DNA of 11,484 bases from an uncultured Bacilli bacterium (lineage in GTDB: Bacteria; Bacillota_I; Bacilli_A; RF39; UBA660): assembly GCA_947589165.1 (NCBI GenBank), contig CANQCH010000023.1:1-11484 (forward strand). The letters run 5' to 3'. Of the stretch, positions 6,031 through 11,484 are shown in pieces. The notes under the pieces were generated by a model. The model was not told the DNA's origin. It saw only the letters and a program-made list of their open reading frames with translations, and searched no databases. Positions within the stretch are counted from its first letter, which is position 1, and every line of letters begins with the position of its first letter. The position numbers and the translations under genes are program-made.

Positions 6031-6807
6031 TTATTTGTTAAATTTTGATACTAAAGCATCAAACATATTTTCACAAGCTTTTAAGAAAGTTTCTTTTTCT
6101 TTGGCAAAATCAATATTGTTGTTAGCCATTTCAGCCATTGGCGGAATTGGTTCAACTGCAGGGGCTTCATTTAATTCAATAGCGGGGCCGACTGGTGCTT
6201 CGGGCATTACAGGGCTTTCTACGGTAGGAGTTTCCGGAGCCATTGGTGGAACAGGAGCTTCACTTGGCGCTACTTGCACTTGTTCAGGAGTTACAACATC
6301 AGGATTAACATTTAATGGGGCAACTTCTTGGGGAGCAGTAGGTGCTTCGGGAGCCGAAGGCATTTGTATATTTGGCGCAATTGGAGTTTCATTAACCGGT
6401 GAGACAGTAGCTGCTGGTTCCACTGCCGGAGCTACAGGAGCATTTTCATTAACGCCACCTTCATCCGCATAAGTCTTTTTTAAAGCATCGAAAGATGCAA
6501 CTGGTAAAGTTAATTGTTTATAAAAAACATCTTCGCCACTATATTCATCTAAAACATTGATTTTAATTATTTGATTACCGGCGATAATATTTCGTAAATT
6601 TTCTTTAACGGCATTCCATTCATTAGCATCCGTTATAGTCATTAATTTATTATCTAAAACTTTGGCAATTAAAATAACGGGAAGACCCATACTACCAACA
6701 GATTCATTATCTAAAACAACATAATCACCATATGTTCCTTTAAACGCGGTTAATAAAGTCTTTTCCACCACATTGCCAGATGTTAAATTTACTTTTATTT
6801 TTCTCAT
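6031..6807 (-). CDS. Unrecognised protein: N-terminal domain, Pro/Ala-rich linker, C-terminal helix
   Basis: A 258-residue protein I do not recognise. ATG 6807 is chosen because GAAGGGA lies nine bases upstream; an in-frame TTG at 6816 directly abuts that site and is too close. Residues 1-118 look like a compact mixed alpha/beta domain starting MRKIKVNLTSGNVV. Residues about 121-230 are low-complexity, with Pro, Ala, Val and Glu making up most positions and repeated APxxP and PEAP steps. Residues 232-258 (DFAKEKETFLKACENMF) are likely helical. There is no signal peptide or membrane segment. The layout suggests a cytoplasmic adaptor with two ends joined by a flexible tether. It has its own promoter, embedded in the yutD terminator. 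Confidence 0.75.
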   Translation of the reverse strand: MRKIKVNLTSGNVVEKTLLTAFKGTYGDYVVLDNESVGSMGLPVILIAKVLDNKLMTITDANEWNAVKENLRNIIAGNQIIKINVLDEYSGEDVFYKQLTLPVASFDALKKTYADEGGVNENAPVAPAVEPAATVSPVNETPIAPNIQMPSAPEAPTAPQEVAPLNVNPDVVTPEQVQVAPSEAPVPPMAPETPTVESPVMPEAPVGPAIELNEAPAVEPIPPMAEMANNNIDFAKEKETFLKACENMFDALVSKFNK

Positions 6808-6836
6808 TACTATCAATCCCTTCTCTATTCTTTTTC

Positions 6837-6865
6837 ATTATAACAAAAAAGTAATTCTTTTTCAA
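6837..6865 (-). promoter_or_regulatory. Promoter of the Pro/Ala-rich protein gene
   Basis: On the minus strand TTGAAA (6860-6865), a 17-base spacer and TATAAT (6837-6842). The -35 lies in the loop and stem of the upstream terminator hairpin, so terminator and promoter share bases. Confidence 0.8.
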
Positions 6866-6872
6866 TTACTTT
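6845..6872 (-). terminator. Intrinsic terminator of the yutD operon
   Basis: A perfect 9-bp stem AAAGTAATT/AATTACTTT (6848-6856 with 6864-6872) with a 7-base loop, followed on the minus strand by a run of six T. The yutD stop codon (6866-6868) lies inside the stem. Confidence 0.8.
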
Positions 6873-7144
6873 CGAATTTGTTTTAAAATAAAATATTTAC
6901 AACCATAAGCACAATATTTAGTAATATATTCATGGATGTTTTCGTAAGCATTGGTGGCATTATAATTTTGATTACTCTTTTCGTTAAAACCTTTTAGTCT
7001 TAATTTATTATAAGCAATATCCCCTAAAATATAATCATAATTAGCAAAATAATCCGTTAATTTTTCTTGTAATTCTGCTTCATCAATTGTTGCATTATGA
7101 TTTTCTACCACTTCGTATTCTTTATCATTAATAACTATTTTCAT
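6866..7144 (-). CDS. yutD: YutD family protein
   Basis: A 92-residue protein matching the YutD-like family (Pfam PF06265). The key stretches are INDKEYEVVENHNATIDEA at the start, NYDYILGDIAYNKLRLKGF (35-53), and the C-terminal YCAYGCKYFILK with C78 and C82. Bacillus YutD has the same order: the YDYIVGD-like core, LRLKGF and the CxxGC-YF ending. Its biochemical role is unknown. ATG 7144 is preferred over the in-frame TTG at 7150, because the site AGAGG, which overlaps the TAG stop of the upstream gene, stands six bases before ATG. The nine-base gap suggests coupling to the tail-anchored protein gene upstream. Length is close to the family norm. Confidence 0.88.
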   Translation of the reverse strand: MKIVINDKEYEVVENHNATIDEAELQEKLTDYFANYDYILGDIAYNKLRLKGFNEKSNQNYNATNAYENIHEYITKYCAYGCKYFILKQIRK

Positions 7145-7153
7145 AACCAACCT

Positions 7154-7978
7154 CTAAAATACTAAAAATTTTAAAATCACACCTACCATCACAATCGTGG
7201 CAATAACTCCCATCACTAATAAGATATCAACATAACCATTCCCGGATGTCATTGGTTCTTTTACTTGATCATGGTCTTCAATCGCTTTTTCTAATAAATA
7301 TTCTTTATTAATCGCATTTTCTCTAATTTTAAAGAAGTCATAAACTTGATGATTCATTTTTTCTAATTCTTCTTCGCTTAAAGCGCGAATACTTTCCATT
7401 GTATAACCCATAATTTCATAAGCCCGATTATTTAAATAATTTTTCGTTGCTTCTTCTTCAATTTTTTCATGACTGGCCATTTCTTGTTCATAATAATTTT
7501 TAACTTCATTAATATCTTTAGCCGTCAAATAATTATAAGATACCCTAAGTGGTTCACTACAATCCGGCGTATATAATAAATTATAAAAATCGGTAATTTC
7601 CTGTTCTAAAAGATGGAAATTAACTTTCTTCATAATAAACATATCGATAATTTGTTTTTGAATTGTTACAAAATAAGGATTATCTTTTTTTATACTTAAA
7701 TTTTGATTAGCTGCATCAATTTTTTGAAATTCCGTTAAATTGGTGATAAATTTCGTTAACTCTTCATCGGAATAACCAAATTTTTTAATATTTTCACGCC
7801 AAATATCTGGGTTATTAATATTATAAGGATTAAGAATATCTGATTCACTATAGATAACGATTAACAAACGAATGCAAACAACTAAAAAAGAATTAAAAAG
7901 TATCCCCTTTTCTTCTTTACTTTTTAAATAGTCTTCTAATGCTTGAGTAATCGCCTCATTAATAAAGATATTCTTCAT
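7154..7978 (-). CDS. Unrecognised tail-anchored membrane protein
   Basis: A 274-residue protein that I cannot assign. Residues 1-245 are predominantly helical and charged, with an amphipathic or hydrophobic stretch at about 26-44 (LFNSFLVVCIRLLIVIYSES). A single strong transmembrane segment closes the protein (YVDILLVMGVIATIVMVGVI, from 249), leaving almost nothing outside. This predicts a cytosolic domain held at the membrane by a tail anchor. The start has AGGGTGAG six bases upstream and a consensus promoter behind it. It is the first gene of a two-gene operon with yutD. In Bacillus the yutD-yunB interval holds other genes (yutC, lipA, yunA), and I see no similarity to those. Confidence 0.78.
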   Translation of the reverse strand: MKNIFINEAITQALEDYLKSKEEKGILFNSFLVVCIRLLIVIYSESDILNPYNINNPDIWRENIKKFGYSDEELTKFITNLTEFQKIDAANQNLSIKKDNPYFVTIQKQIIDMFIMKKVNFHLLEQEITDFYNLLYTPDCSEPLRVSYNYLTAKDINEVKNYYEQEMASHEKIEEEATKNYLNNRAYEIMGYTMESIRALSEEELEKMNHQVYDFFKIRENAINKEYLLEKAIEDHDQVKEPMTSGNGYVDILLVMGVIATIVMVGVILKFLVF

Positions 7979-7999
7979 TAAATGCTCACCCTACTATAA

Positions 8000-8028
8000 A
8001 TTATAGCATAAACTTTTTTATACGCCAA
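8000..8028 (-). promoter_or_regulatory. Promoter of the tail-anchored protein/yutD operon
   Basis: On the minus strand TTGGCG (8023-8028), a 17-base spacer and TATAAT (8000-8005). The leader before ATG 7978 is about 15 bases. Confidence 0.8.
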
Positions 8029-8056
8029 TAAAATTACATCACTTTTTAAAAAAACT

Positions 8057-8782
8057 TTACGTTACTTTTTCTTCCACAATATTACTTTCCTTTACTAAAC
8101 TATCACCATAAAAGGCTGGAACGCGACCATTAATTATTTTGGAAGATATTAAAACATCATAACTAATAGTATTAGTATTTTTGACCACGGGACTAATTAA
8201 TTCCCGACTGATTTCAATTGAAACATAAACTTCCACCAAAGCATTATTCAAACCATAATTAGTTACTTTCGTTTTTAAATTAGTTAATAAATTACCAATA
8301 AAATTAATTTGTAAATATATTTTGGGGCCTAAATTACTTAATAAAGCATATTTACTCGCAATAAACATCGGTAGTTCTAAAACTAATTGGCCATTATGGG
8401 ATAAGATATTTTCATCAACTAGGTTAATCTTCCCACTTTCGAGCCTTTTTATACTTCCCGTTAATTCGGTCGTAATGATAGCTAAAACTTGATAAGCTTT
8501 ATCTAAATCAAAATCAACATTTAAAATTTCCCCAGCACTATTTTTATTTATTTCAATAATATCTTCTAAGTCTAAACCATTTAATAATTGATAACCGACA
8601 TCCGTACTTAAAAAATACTGAAATGATTTATCAATTTTTTGTTCCGAAACTTCAATTATTTTAGGATTTAAATTTTGCAAATAACTGTGCACAAAAAAAT
8701 AAGTCAAAGTACTAATTAAAATTATAATTATAAAAATTTGCGTCGATAATTTTAATTTTTTTCTTTTCCTTATTCTATTCAT
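8057..8782 (-). CDS. yunB: Sporulation protein YunB-like
   Basis: A 241-residue membrane protein. A basic N-terminus (RIRKRKKLK) precedes one transmembrane helix at about 13-31 (TQIFIIIILISTLTYFF), leaving the rest outside the cytoplasm. The body matches YunB landmarks in order: KIDKSFQYFLSTD, DLEDIIEINKNSAGEI followed by DFDLDKAYQVL, then SNLGPKIYLQINFIGN (about 149-164), NYGLNNALVEVYVSIEI (where Bacillus has a GINQT-type motif), and the ending IINGRVPAFYGD (about 217-227). In Bacillus subtilis YunB is a mother-cell protein needed for efficient sporulation. It follows the acidic tail-anchored gene after 16 bases and shares its promoter. The Shine-Dalgarno is very weak (TAAG), so translation may depend on coupling. 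No clear terminator follows it. Confidence 0.82.
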   Translation of the reverse strand: MNRIRKRKKLKLSTQIFIIIILISTLTYFFVHSYLQNLNPKIIEVSEQKIDKSFQYFLSTDVGYQLLNGLDLEDIIEINKNSAGEILNVDFDLDKAYQVLAIITTELTGSIKRLESGKINLVDENILSHNGQLVLELPMFIASKYALLSNLGPKIYLQINFIGNLLTNLKTKVTNYGLNNALVEVYVSIEISRELISPVVKNTNTISYDVLISSKIINGRVPAFYGDSLVKESNIVEEKVT

Positions 8783-8798
8783 ACTTAATTGTATGTTG

Positions 8799-9668
8799 TT
8801 AAACGGTAATAATTGATCTTAAAAAGAAGAATAAACCCACTAATACACCAACGATAATAATAACAATTAAGATTTTAATCCAAAGACTTAAATTGTCTTC
8901 TTCATCTTCGCTAAAATCTTTTTTGGTAAATACATTATTGGAAGTATAAAAGGAATTATCCAAATTATTATTTTTGCTAATTACCTTACTCGTTTTTTCA
9001 ACTTTTGTTATTTCCTTTTTGATATCCGCGACGGCGTTTTCTGGAGAAGATTTTTTTTCTTTATTTTCTTCATCTAAAGCTTCAGCCATAAAAAGTTCAT
9101 TTTCTTGGGCTGGATTATCCGTATCTTCGCTTTCTTTAGGTGTTGCGTTATTTACTAAAGAAGGATTTTTTTCTTTAGCTTCATTCATAGTAATCGTATT
9201 TATTAAATTTAATAAATCATTATCTTCGGGTTTAGGGCCTTTATTTTCAACTACATCTTCATCTTCATTTTCATCAATTTTTAAATTTTTTAAAATATCA
9301 AATTGCGTATCACGTAATTTTTTCGCCCGAACTTCTTCGTAAGTTTCTGTTTTTTCATCTTTGGCTTTCTCTAAAAAGGCATTTAAATCATATTCTTTAG
9401 TAGGAACATCTTTAACTTCTTCCGCTTCTTCTGGTTCAATTCGAATACTTTTTCTTTTTGGAACATCTTTATAACGGTTATCCAAAATTTTTTTTATTTT
9501 TTCCACATCAATTTCGTTTTCTTGATTACCAATTACGGTTGCATTACTCCGTAAAGTAAAATTATTAAGTTCATTATTATTAATAGTTTCATAAAGTTTC
9601 GCATTTTTCTTTACTCGAGATCCGGTACTTAAATCTTCATTATCATATTTTGACATTCTCGTATCCAT
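8799..9668 (-). CDS. Unrecognised acidic tail-anchored protein
   Basis: A 289-residue protein of unknown function. ATG 9668 is chosen because AGAGG lies seven bases upstream; the frame stays open ten codons further but has no ribosome site there. The first 255 residues are highly charged and low in hydrophobics, rich in Glu, Lys, Asp and Asn (IRIEPEEAEEVKDV, NEDEDVVENKGPKPEDND). They are likely largely disordered with short helices. The C-terminus carries one transmembrane helix (LWIKILIVIIIVGVLVGLFF), leaving a short external tail. This predicts a cytosolic, membrane-tethered acidic protein. It leads an operon with yunB, which hints at an envelope or sporulation link, but that is position only. 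Confidence 0.75.
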   Translation of the reverse strand: MDTRMSKYDNEDLSTGSRVKKNAKLYETINNNELNNFTLRSNATVIGNQENEIDVEKIKKILDNRYKDVPKRKSIRIEPEEAEEVKDVPTKEYDLNAFLEKAKDEKTETYEEVRAKKLRDTQFDILKNLKIDENEDEDVVENKGPKPEDNDLLNLINTITMNEAKEKNPSLVNNATPKESEDTDNPAQENELFMAEALDEENKEKKSSPENAVADIKKEITKVEKTSKVISKNNNLDNSFYTSNNVFTKKDFSEDEEDNLSLWIKILIVIIIVGVLVGLFFFLRSIITV

Positions 9669-9723
9669 AGCATTACCTCTAGTAAAATAATAGCACATAT
9701 TTTACTATTTTAAAATATAAAGA

Positions 9724-9753
9724 TTGATTTTTCTAATTAGTTAGCTTTATAAT
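9724..9753 (+). promoter_or_regulatory. Promoter of the ferredoxin gene
   Basis: TTGATT (9724-9729), an 18-base spacer and TATAAT (9748-9753). A perfect AGGAGG (9760-9765) stands five bases before ATG 9771, the strongest ribosome site in the window. The divergent gene at 9668 has a weaker candidate -10 TATTAT (9687-9692, minus). Confidence 0.8.
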
Positions 9754-9770
9754 TAAAAAAGGAGGAATTT

Positions 9771-10028
9771 ATGAAGAAATTAGTTGTTAATGGTGATGCC
9801 TGCATTTCTTGTGGGGCTTGTGTAAGTATCGATCCTGACCATTTTGATTTTAATGAAAATATGGTTTCTCATGCTATTAGTCAAGAAAATCTTGATGCCG
9901 AAAGTGTGCAAACCGCGATTGATTCTTGTCCAACTTCGGCTATATCTTTAACCGATGAAGACGATCATGAAGGTTGTACTTGTGATGGTAGCTGTGAACA
10001 TTGTGAACATGAAGAAGGTGAAGAATAA
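9771..10028 (+). CDS. [4Fe-4S] ferredoxin with Cys/His-rich acidic tail
   Basis: An 85-residue protein. Residues 1-62 form a single-cluster ferredoxin: C11, C14 and C17 in CISCGAC plus C53 in SCPTSAI. The layout matches Bacillus/thermophile-type 4Fe-4S ferredoxins, which carry low-potential electrons in the cytoplasm. Residues 63-85 are an unusual tail containing H66, C69, C71, C75, H77, C78 and H80 (CTCDGSCEHCEHEEGEE) among acidic residues. The tail could hold a metal or a second redox site; it is not part of the standard domain. The gene has a good promoter and an ideal Shine-Dalgarno. Its TAA overlaps the ATG of a 43-residue basic ORF (TAATG), so the two are co-translated. The redox partner is not evident here. 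Confidence 0.9.
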   Translation: MKKLVVNGDACISCGACVSIDPDHFDFNENMVSHAISQENLDAESVQTAIDSCPTSAISLTDEDDHEGCTCDGSCEHCEHEEGEE

Positions 10029-10159
10029 TGAAAGTTTATAAAAAGAATCTCCCTGATGGTGTAAAATATCAATTTTCCACAGAAAAGGGCGTTAAAGTTA
10101 AATTAATTAATAAAAAATATTTAAAGAAAAAAGCCAAAAAAAATAATCAAGCTAAATAA
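10028..10159 (+). CDS. Small basic protein (43 residues) coupled to the ferredoxin gene
   Basis: The ORF begins MKVYKKNLPDGVKYQFSTEK and ends in a lysine-rich stretch (KKKAKKNNQAK). Its ATG overlaps the ferredoxin stop in TAATG, and GAAGGTGAAG just upstream can serve as ribosome site. It ends two bases before the right arm of a strong terminator, so it fills exactly the space between ferredoxin and transcript end. Net charge is strongly positive, complementary to the acidic ferredoxin tail. There is no membrane segment. Function is unknown; coding potential is supported by the coupling and by sensible composition, not by recognised homology. Confidence 0.6.
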   Translation: MKVYKKNLPDGVKYQFSTEKGVKVKLINKKYLKKKAKKNNQAK

Positions 10160-10174
10160 ACTTGATTATTTTTT
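10135..10174. terminator. Bidirectional terminator between ferredoxin operon and thioredoxin-like gene
   Basis: A perfect 10-bp stem AATAATCAAG/CTTGATTATT (10142-10151 with 10161-10170) with a 9-base loop. A T-run follows on the plus strand and an A-run (T-run on minus) precedes it. It contains the stop codons of both the small basic ORF and the leftward gene. Confidence 0.85.
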
Positions 10175-10765
10175 CTTTACACTAAAACCGATTACTAAAA
10201 AGGCAGCTAAAATAACGCCAAACATTACAACGATAATTAAACCATTACTTTCTTTGGCTTTAATGCCTTCTTTTGTACAAGCTTCTTTTAAAGTTTCGGT
10301 GTTAACAGTTAAATTTTCTTCAGCAATTATTTTTTGCACTTCATCAACATAATTATCATCTTGATAAGCTTTTAAAGCTTCTTTAATGATCGTTTCCCCA
10401 TCACTATCTAGAAAACCTAGCATATGCCAAGAACCAATCACAATTAAAGGTACTGAGCCCCGATCCTTTTCATTGGTTATTTCTAAAAAGTCATTGACCT
10501 TATTTTTTAATTCGTAATTTTTAGAATCTTTTTTCGTTTCGAAAGCCACGATTTCTATGTATTTACTAAATTGGGAGGCATGATTATTAAAATAATTTAG
10601 GAAATCATAACAATGAATGCAACCATTGCCTCGAAATAAATATATTTTGACTTTTTCATGCTTTGTTACTTTTGGCACATCGATATTTAACTTGGCCGCA
10701 TTCGTAATTAAAGGGAAACTAAAAAAGCAACATAATAAACTTAACAAAATGAAAAACTTCTTCAT
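10166..10765 (-). CDS. Exported membrane-anchored thioredoxin-like protein
   Basis: A 199-residue protein. Residues 1-24 form a signal peptide (KKFFILLSLLCCFFSFPLITNAA). The thioredoxin-like domain follows: strand KIYLFRG, then the redox motif C49-I-H-C52 in GNGCIHCYDFL, then strand YIEIVAFE. The cis-proline is P106 in RGSVPLIVIG, next to the GFLDSDG loop. A charged linker leads to one C-terminal transmembrane helix (LIIVVMFGVILAAFLVIGFS, about 176-195) with a KKK stop. The domain should therefore act outside the cell, tethered at its C-terminus, probably in thiol-disulfide exchange or reduction of exported proteins. ATG 10765 has GGTGG seven bases upstream and its own promoter. Substrates are unknown. 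The fold call is strong; direction of redox chemistry is not determined. Confidence 0.82.
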   Translation of the reverse strand: MKKFFILLSLLCCFFSFPLITNAAKLNIDVPKVTKHEKVKIYLFRGNGCIHCYDFLNYFNNHASQFSKYIEIVAFETKKDSKNYELKNKVNDFLEITNEKDRGSVPLIVIGSWHMLGFLDSDGETIIKEALKAYQDDNYVDEVQKIIAEENLTVNTETLKEACTKEGIKAKESNGLIIVVMFGVILAAFLVIGFSVKKK

Positions 10766-10783
10766 GAATTTACCACCACCATA

Positions 10784-10813
10784 ATTATAGCATTTTAAAA
10801 AAAGGTTTGTAAA
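10784..10813 (-). promoter_or_regulatory. Promoter of the thioredoxin-like gene
   Basis: On the minus strand TTTACA (10808-10813), an 18-base spacer and TATAAT (10784-10789). It starts within a few bases of the stop codon of the upstream hydrolase gene. Confidence 0.75.
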
Positions 10814-10816
10814 CTT

Positions 10817-11314
10817 TTAATAATATAAATTAAAGTTTTTCTTTTCGGGGCCTAAAATAGTATCTATGCCATGACCAGGATATACTTTTACATCATCGGG
10901 ATAATGAGTTATAAGTTCTAAACTTTTTTGCATGTCCACATTACTTCCGGTGACTAAGTCAGTTCGCCCAATCGTATGATAAAAAAGAAAATCACCACTA
11001 AATAAAACCTTTTCATCCGGGAAATAATAAGATAGGGAATCACTAGTATGGCCTGGCGTTTTAATTATTTCATAGTTAAAATCAGGAACTTGTAAACTTT
11101 CTTTAACTTGAAAGTAATCTTCGATTTTCTTTAAAGCCGTAATATGATCAAAATGATGATGGGTAATAAGAATACCGACTACCTTTTTACCTTTACAAGC
11201 CGTAATTATTTTTTCGGCTTCATCGCCCGGATCAATAATAATTGTCTTCTGATTTTGCGTTACCAAATAGCAATTTGTCGCTAAAGGACCAACTACAACT
11301 TTTTCGATTTCCAT
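10817..11314 (-). CDS. Compact metallo-beta-lactamase-fold hydrolase (glyoxalase II-like)
   Basis: A 165-residue protein starting MEIEKVVVGPLATNCYLV, the typical beginning of the YqgX/YcbL-type glyoxalase II-like branch. Metal ligands are complete: H52, H54, D56 and H57 in THHHFDH, H89 in TPGHTSDS, D108 in FSGDFLF and H148 in YPGHG, along with GRTD at 116-119. Common family members run to about 205-210 residues. Here roughly 40 residues are missing between THHHFDH and TPGH, where others have a substrate-facing segment, so the protein is compact but not obviously broken. Hydrolysis of a thioester or related substrate in the cytoplasm is likely. It starts two bases after the stop of an upstream membrane-protein gene (TAA AG ATG), with only a weak ribosome site, so it is translationally coupled. 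Confidence 0.88.
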   Translation of the reverse strand: MEIEKVVVGPLATNCYLVTQNQKTIIIDPGDEAEKIITACKGKKVVGILITHHHFDHITALKKIEDYFQVKESLQVPDFNYEIIKTPGHTSDSLSYYFPDEKVLFSGDFLFYHTIGRTDLVTGSNVDMQKSLELITHYPDDVKVYPGHGIDTILGPEKKNFNLYY

Positions 11315-11316
11315 CT

Positions 11317-11484
11317 TTAAAACCTAAAGTAAATAAATGGATTGTAAGAACCAATGATGATTTCACAAATACTTAAGAAAAATAACAAAATAATTAATAT
11401 ATCAACCAAGATTGGATGCTTTTCCATTATCTTTTTTCCTAGCATCGTAACCATAAAAATAGTTAAAATAACGGCTAAAATGGT
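11317..11484 (-). CDS. C-terminus of a membrane protein, probably MBOAT/AlgI-type (partial)
   Basis: An open frame runs from the window edge to TAA at 11317-11319, giving 55 residues; the N-terminal part lies beyond the window. It contains one hydrophobic segment near the edge (TILAVILTIFMVTMLG) and a second (ILIILLFFLSICEIIIG), and ends SYNPFIYFRF. A terminal NPFIYFRF following a last transmembrane helix is characteristic of membrane-bound O-acyltransferases of the AlgI type, which acylate extracellular polymers. With so little sequence this is a pattern match only. It is operonic with the downstream hydrolase (2-base gap). Confidence 0.55.
   Translation of the reverse strand, partial: TILAVILTIFMVTMLGKKIMEKHPILVDILIILLFFLSICEIIIGSYNPFIYFRF

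Noticed and set aside
6035..6472. Rightward 145-codon frame, Gly/Ala/Ser/Thr-rich
   Set aside because: It is antisense to the Pro/Ala-rich linker of the real gene at 6031-6807, whose composition keeps this frame open; no ribosome site or promoter.
8974..9342. Rightward 122-codon frame, Ser/Phe-rich
   Set aside because: Antisense to the Glu/Lys/Asp-rich tail-anchored protein gene, where GAA and GAT codons read as TTC and ATC; no start signals.

Overview
The window is a low-GC, Gram-positive-type chromosome segment using the standard genetic code: every Trp codon I checked is TGG, and the 16 genes end in TAA (15) or TAG (1). Genes are short and tightly packed, with sigma-A-like promoters close to their start codons. 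The gene set (YutI/NifU-type scaffold, YutH, YutD, YunB, GSP13/YugI, a one-cluster ferredoxin) points to the Bacilli. The very AT-rich composition and several unrecognised tail-anchored proteins suggest an uncultured, Mollicutes-adjacent lineage (RF39-like). That placement is inference.

Left part (1-3727). The window opens inside a class II tRNA-Leu(UAA) gene with encoded CCA. The tRNA 3' end plus its terminator hairpin (65-118) recurs as a direct repeat at 3668-3727. The 3.6 kb between them has the form of an integrative element in the tRNA 3' end. It carries a two-domain XRE regulator, a divergent 839-residue secreted protein with GLUG-type beta-helix repeats, and a conserved direct repeat near each end that resembles integrase arm sites. 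No integrase or other mobility gene is present, so it is either non-autonomous or a remnant. CpG is about three-fold rarer in its large gene than in the chromosomal genes to the right.

Middle part (3737-9668). This is chromosomal core. An S1-domain protein and a zinc-phospholipase-C-like protein form a leftward operon. A divergent promoter region separates them from a NifU C-terminal-domain Fe-S scaffold. Leftward genes follow: a degenerate CotS/YutH-family kinase-like protein, an unrecognised Pro/Ala-rich protein, YutD, an unrecognised tail-anchored protein, the sporulation protein YunB, and a second acidic tail-anchored protein. YutI, YutH, YutD and YunB homologues lie near one another on the Bacillus subtilis chromosome, so this looks like a reduced version of that neighbourhood and implies a sporulating ancestor.

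Right part (9771-11484). A ferredoxin with an extra Cys/His-rich tail is translationally coupled to a 43-residue basic ORF and ends at a bidirectional terminator shared with an exported, membrane-anchored thioredoxin-like protein. A compact metallo-beta-lactamase-fold hydrolase and the C-terminus of a membrane protein, probably MBOAT/AlgI-type, close the window.

The main item of interest is the integrase-less tRNA-Leu element with its regulator/surface-protein pair. Next come the long inverted repeat enclosing the yutH-like start codon and the loss of kinase motifs in that protein.
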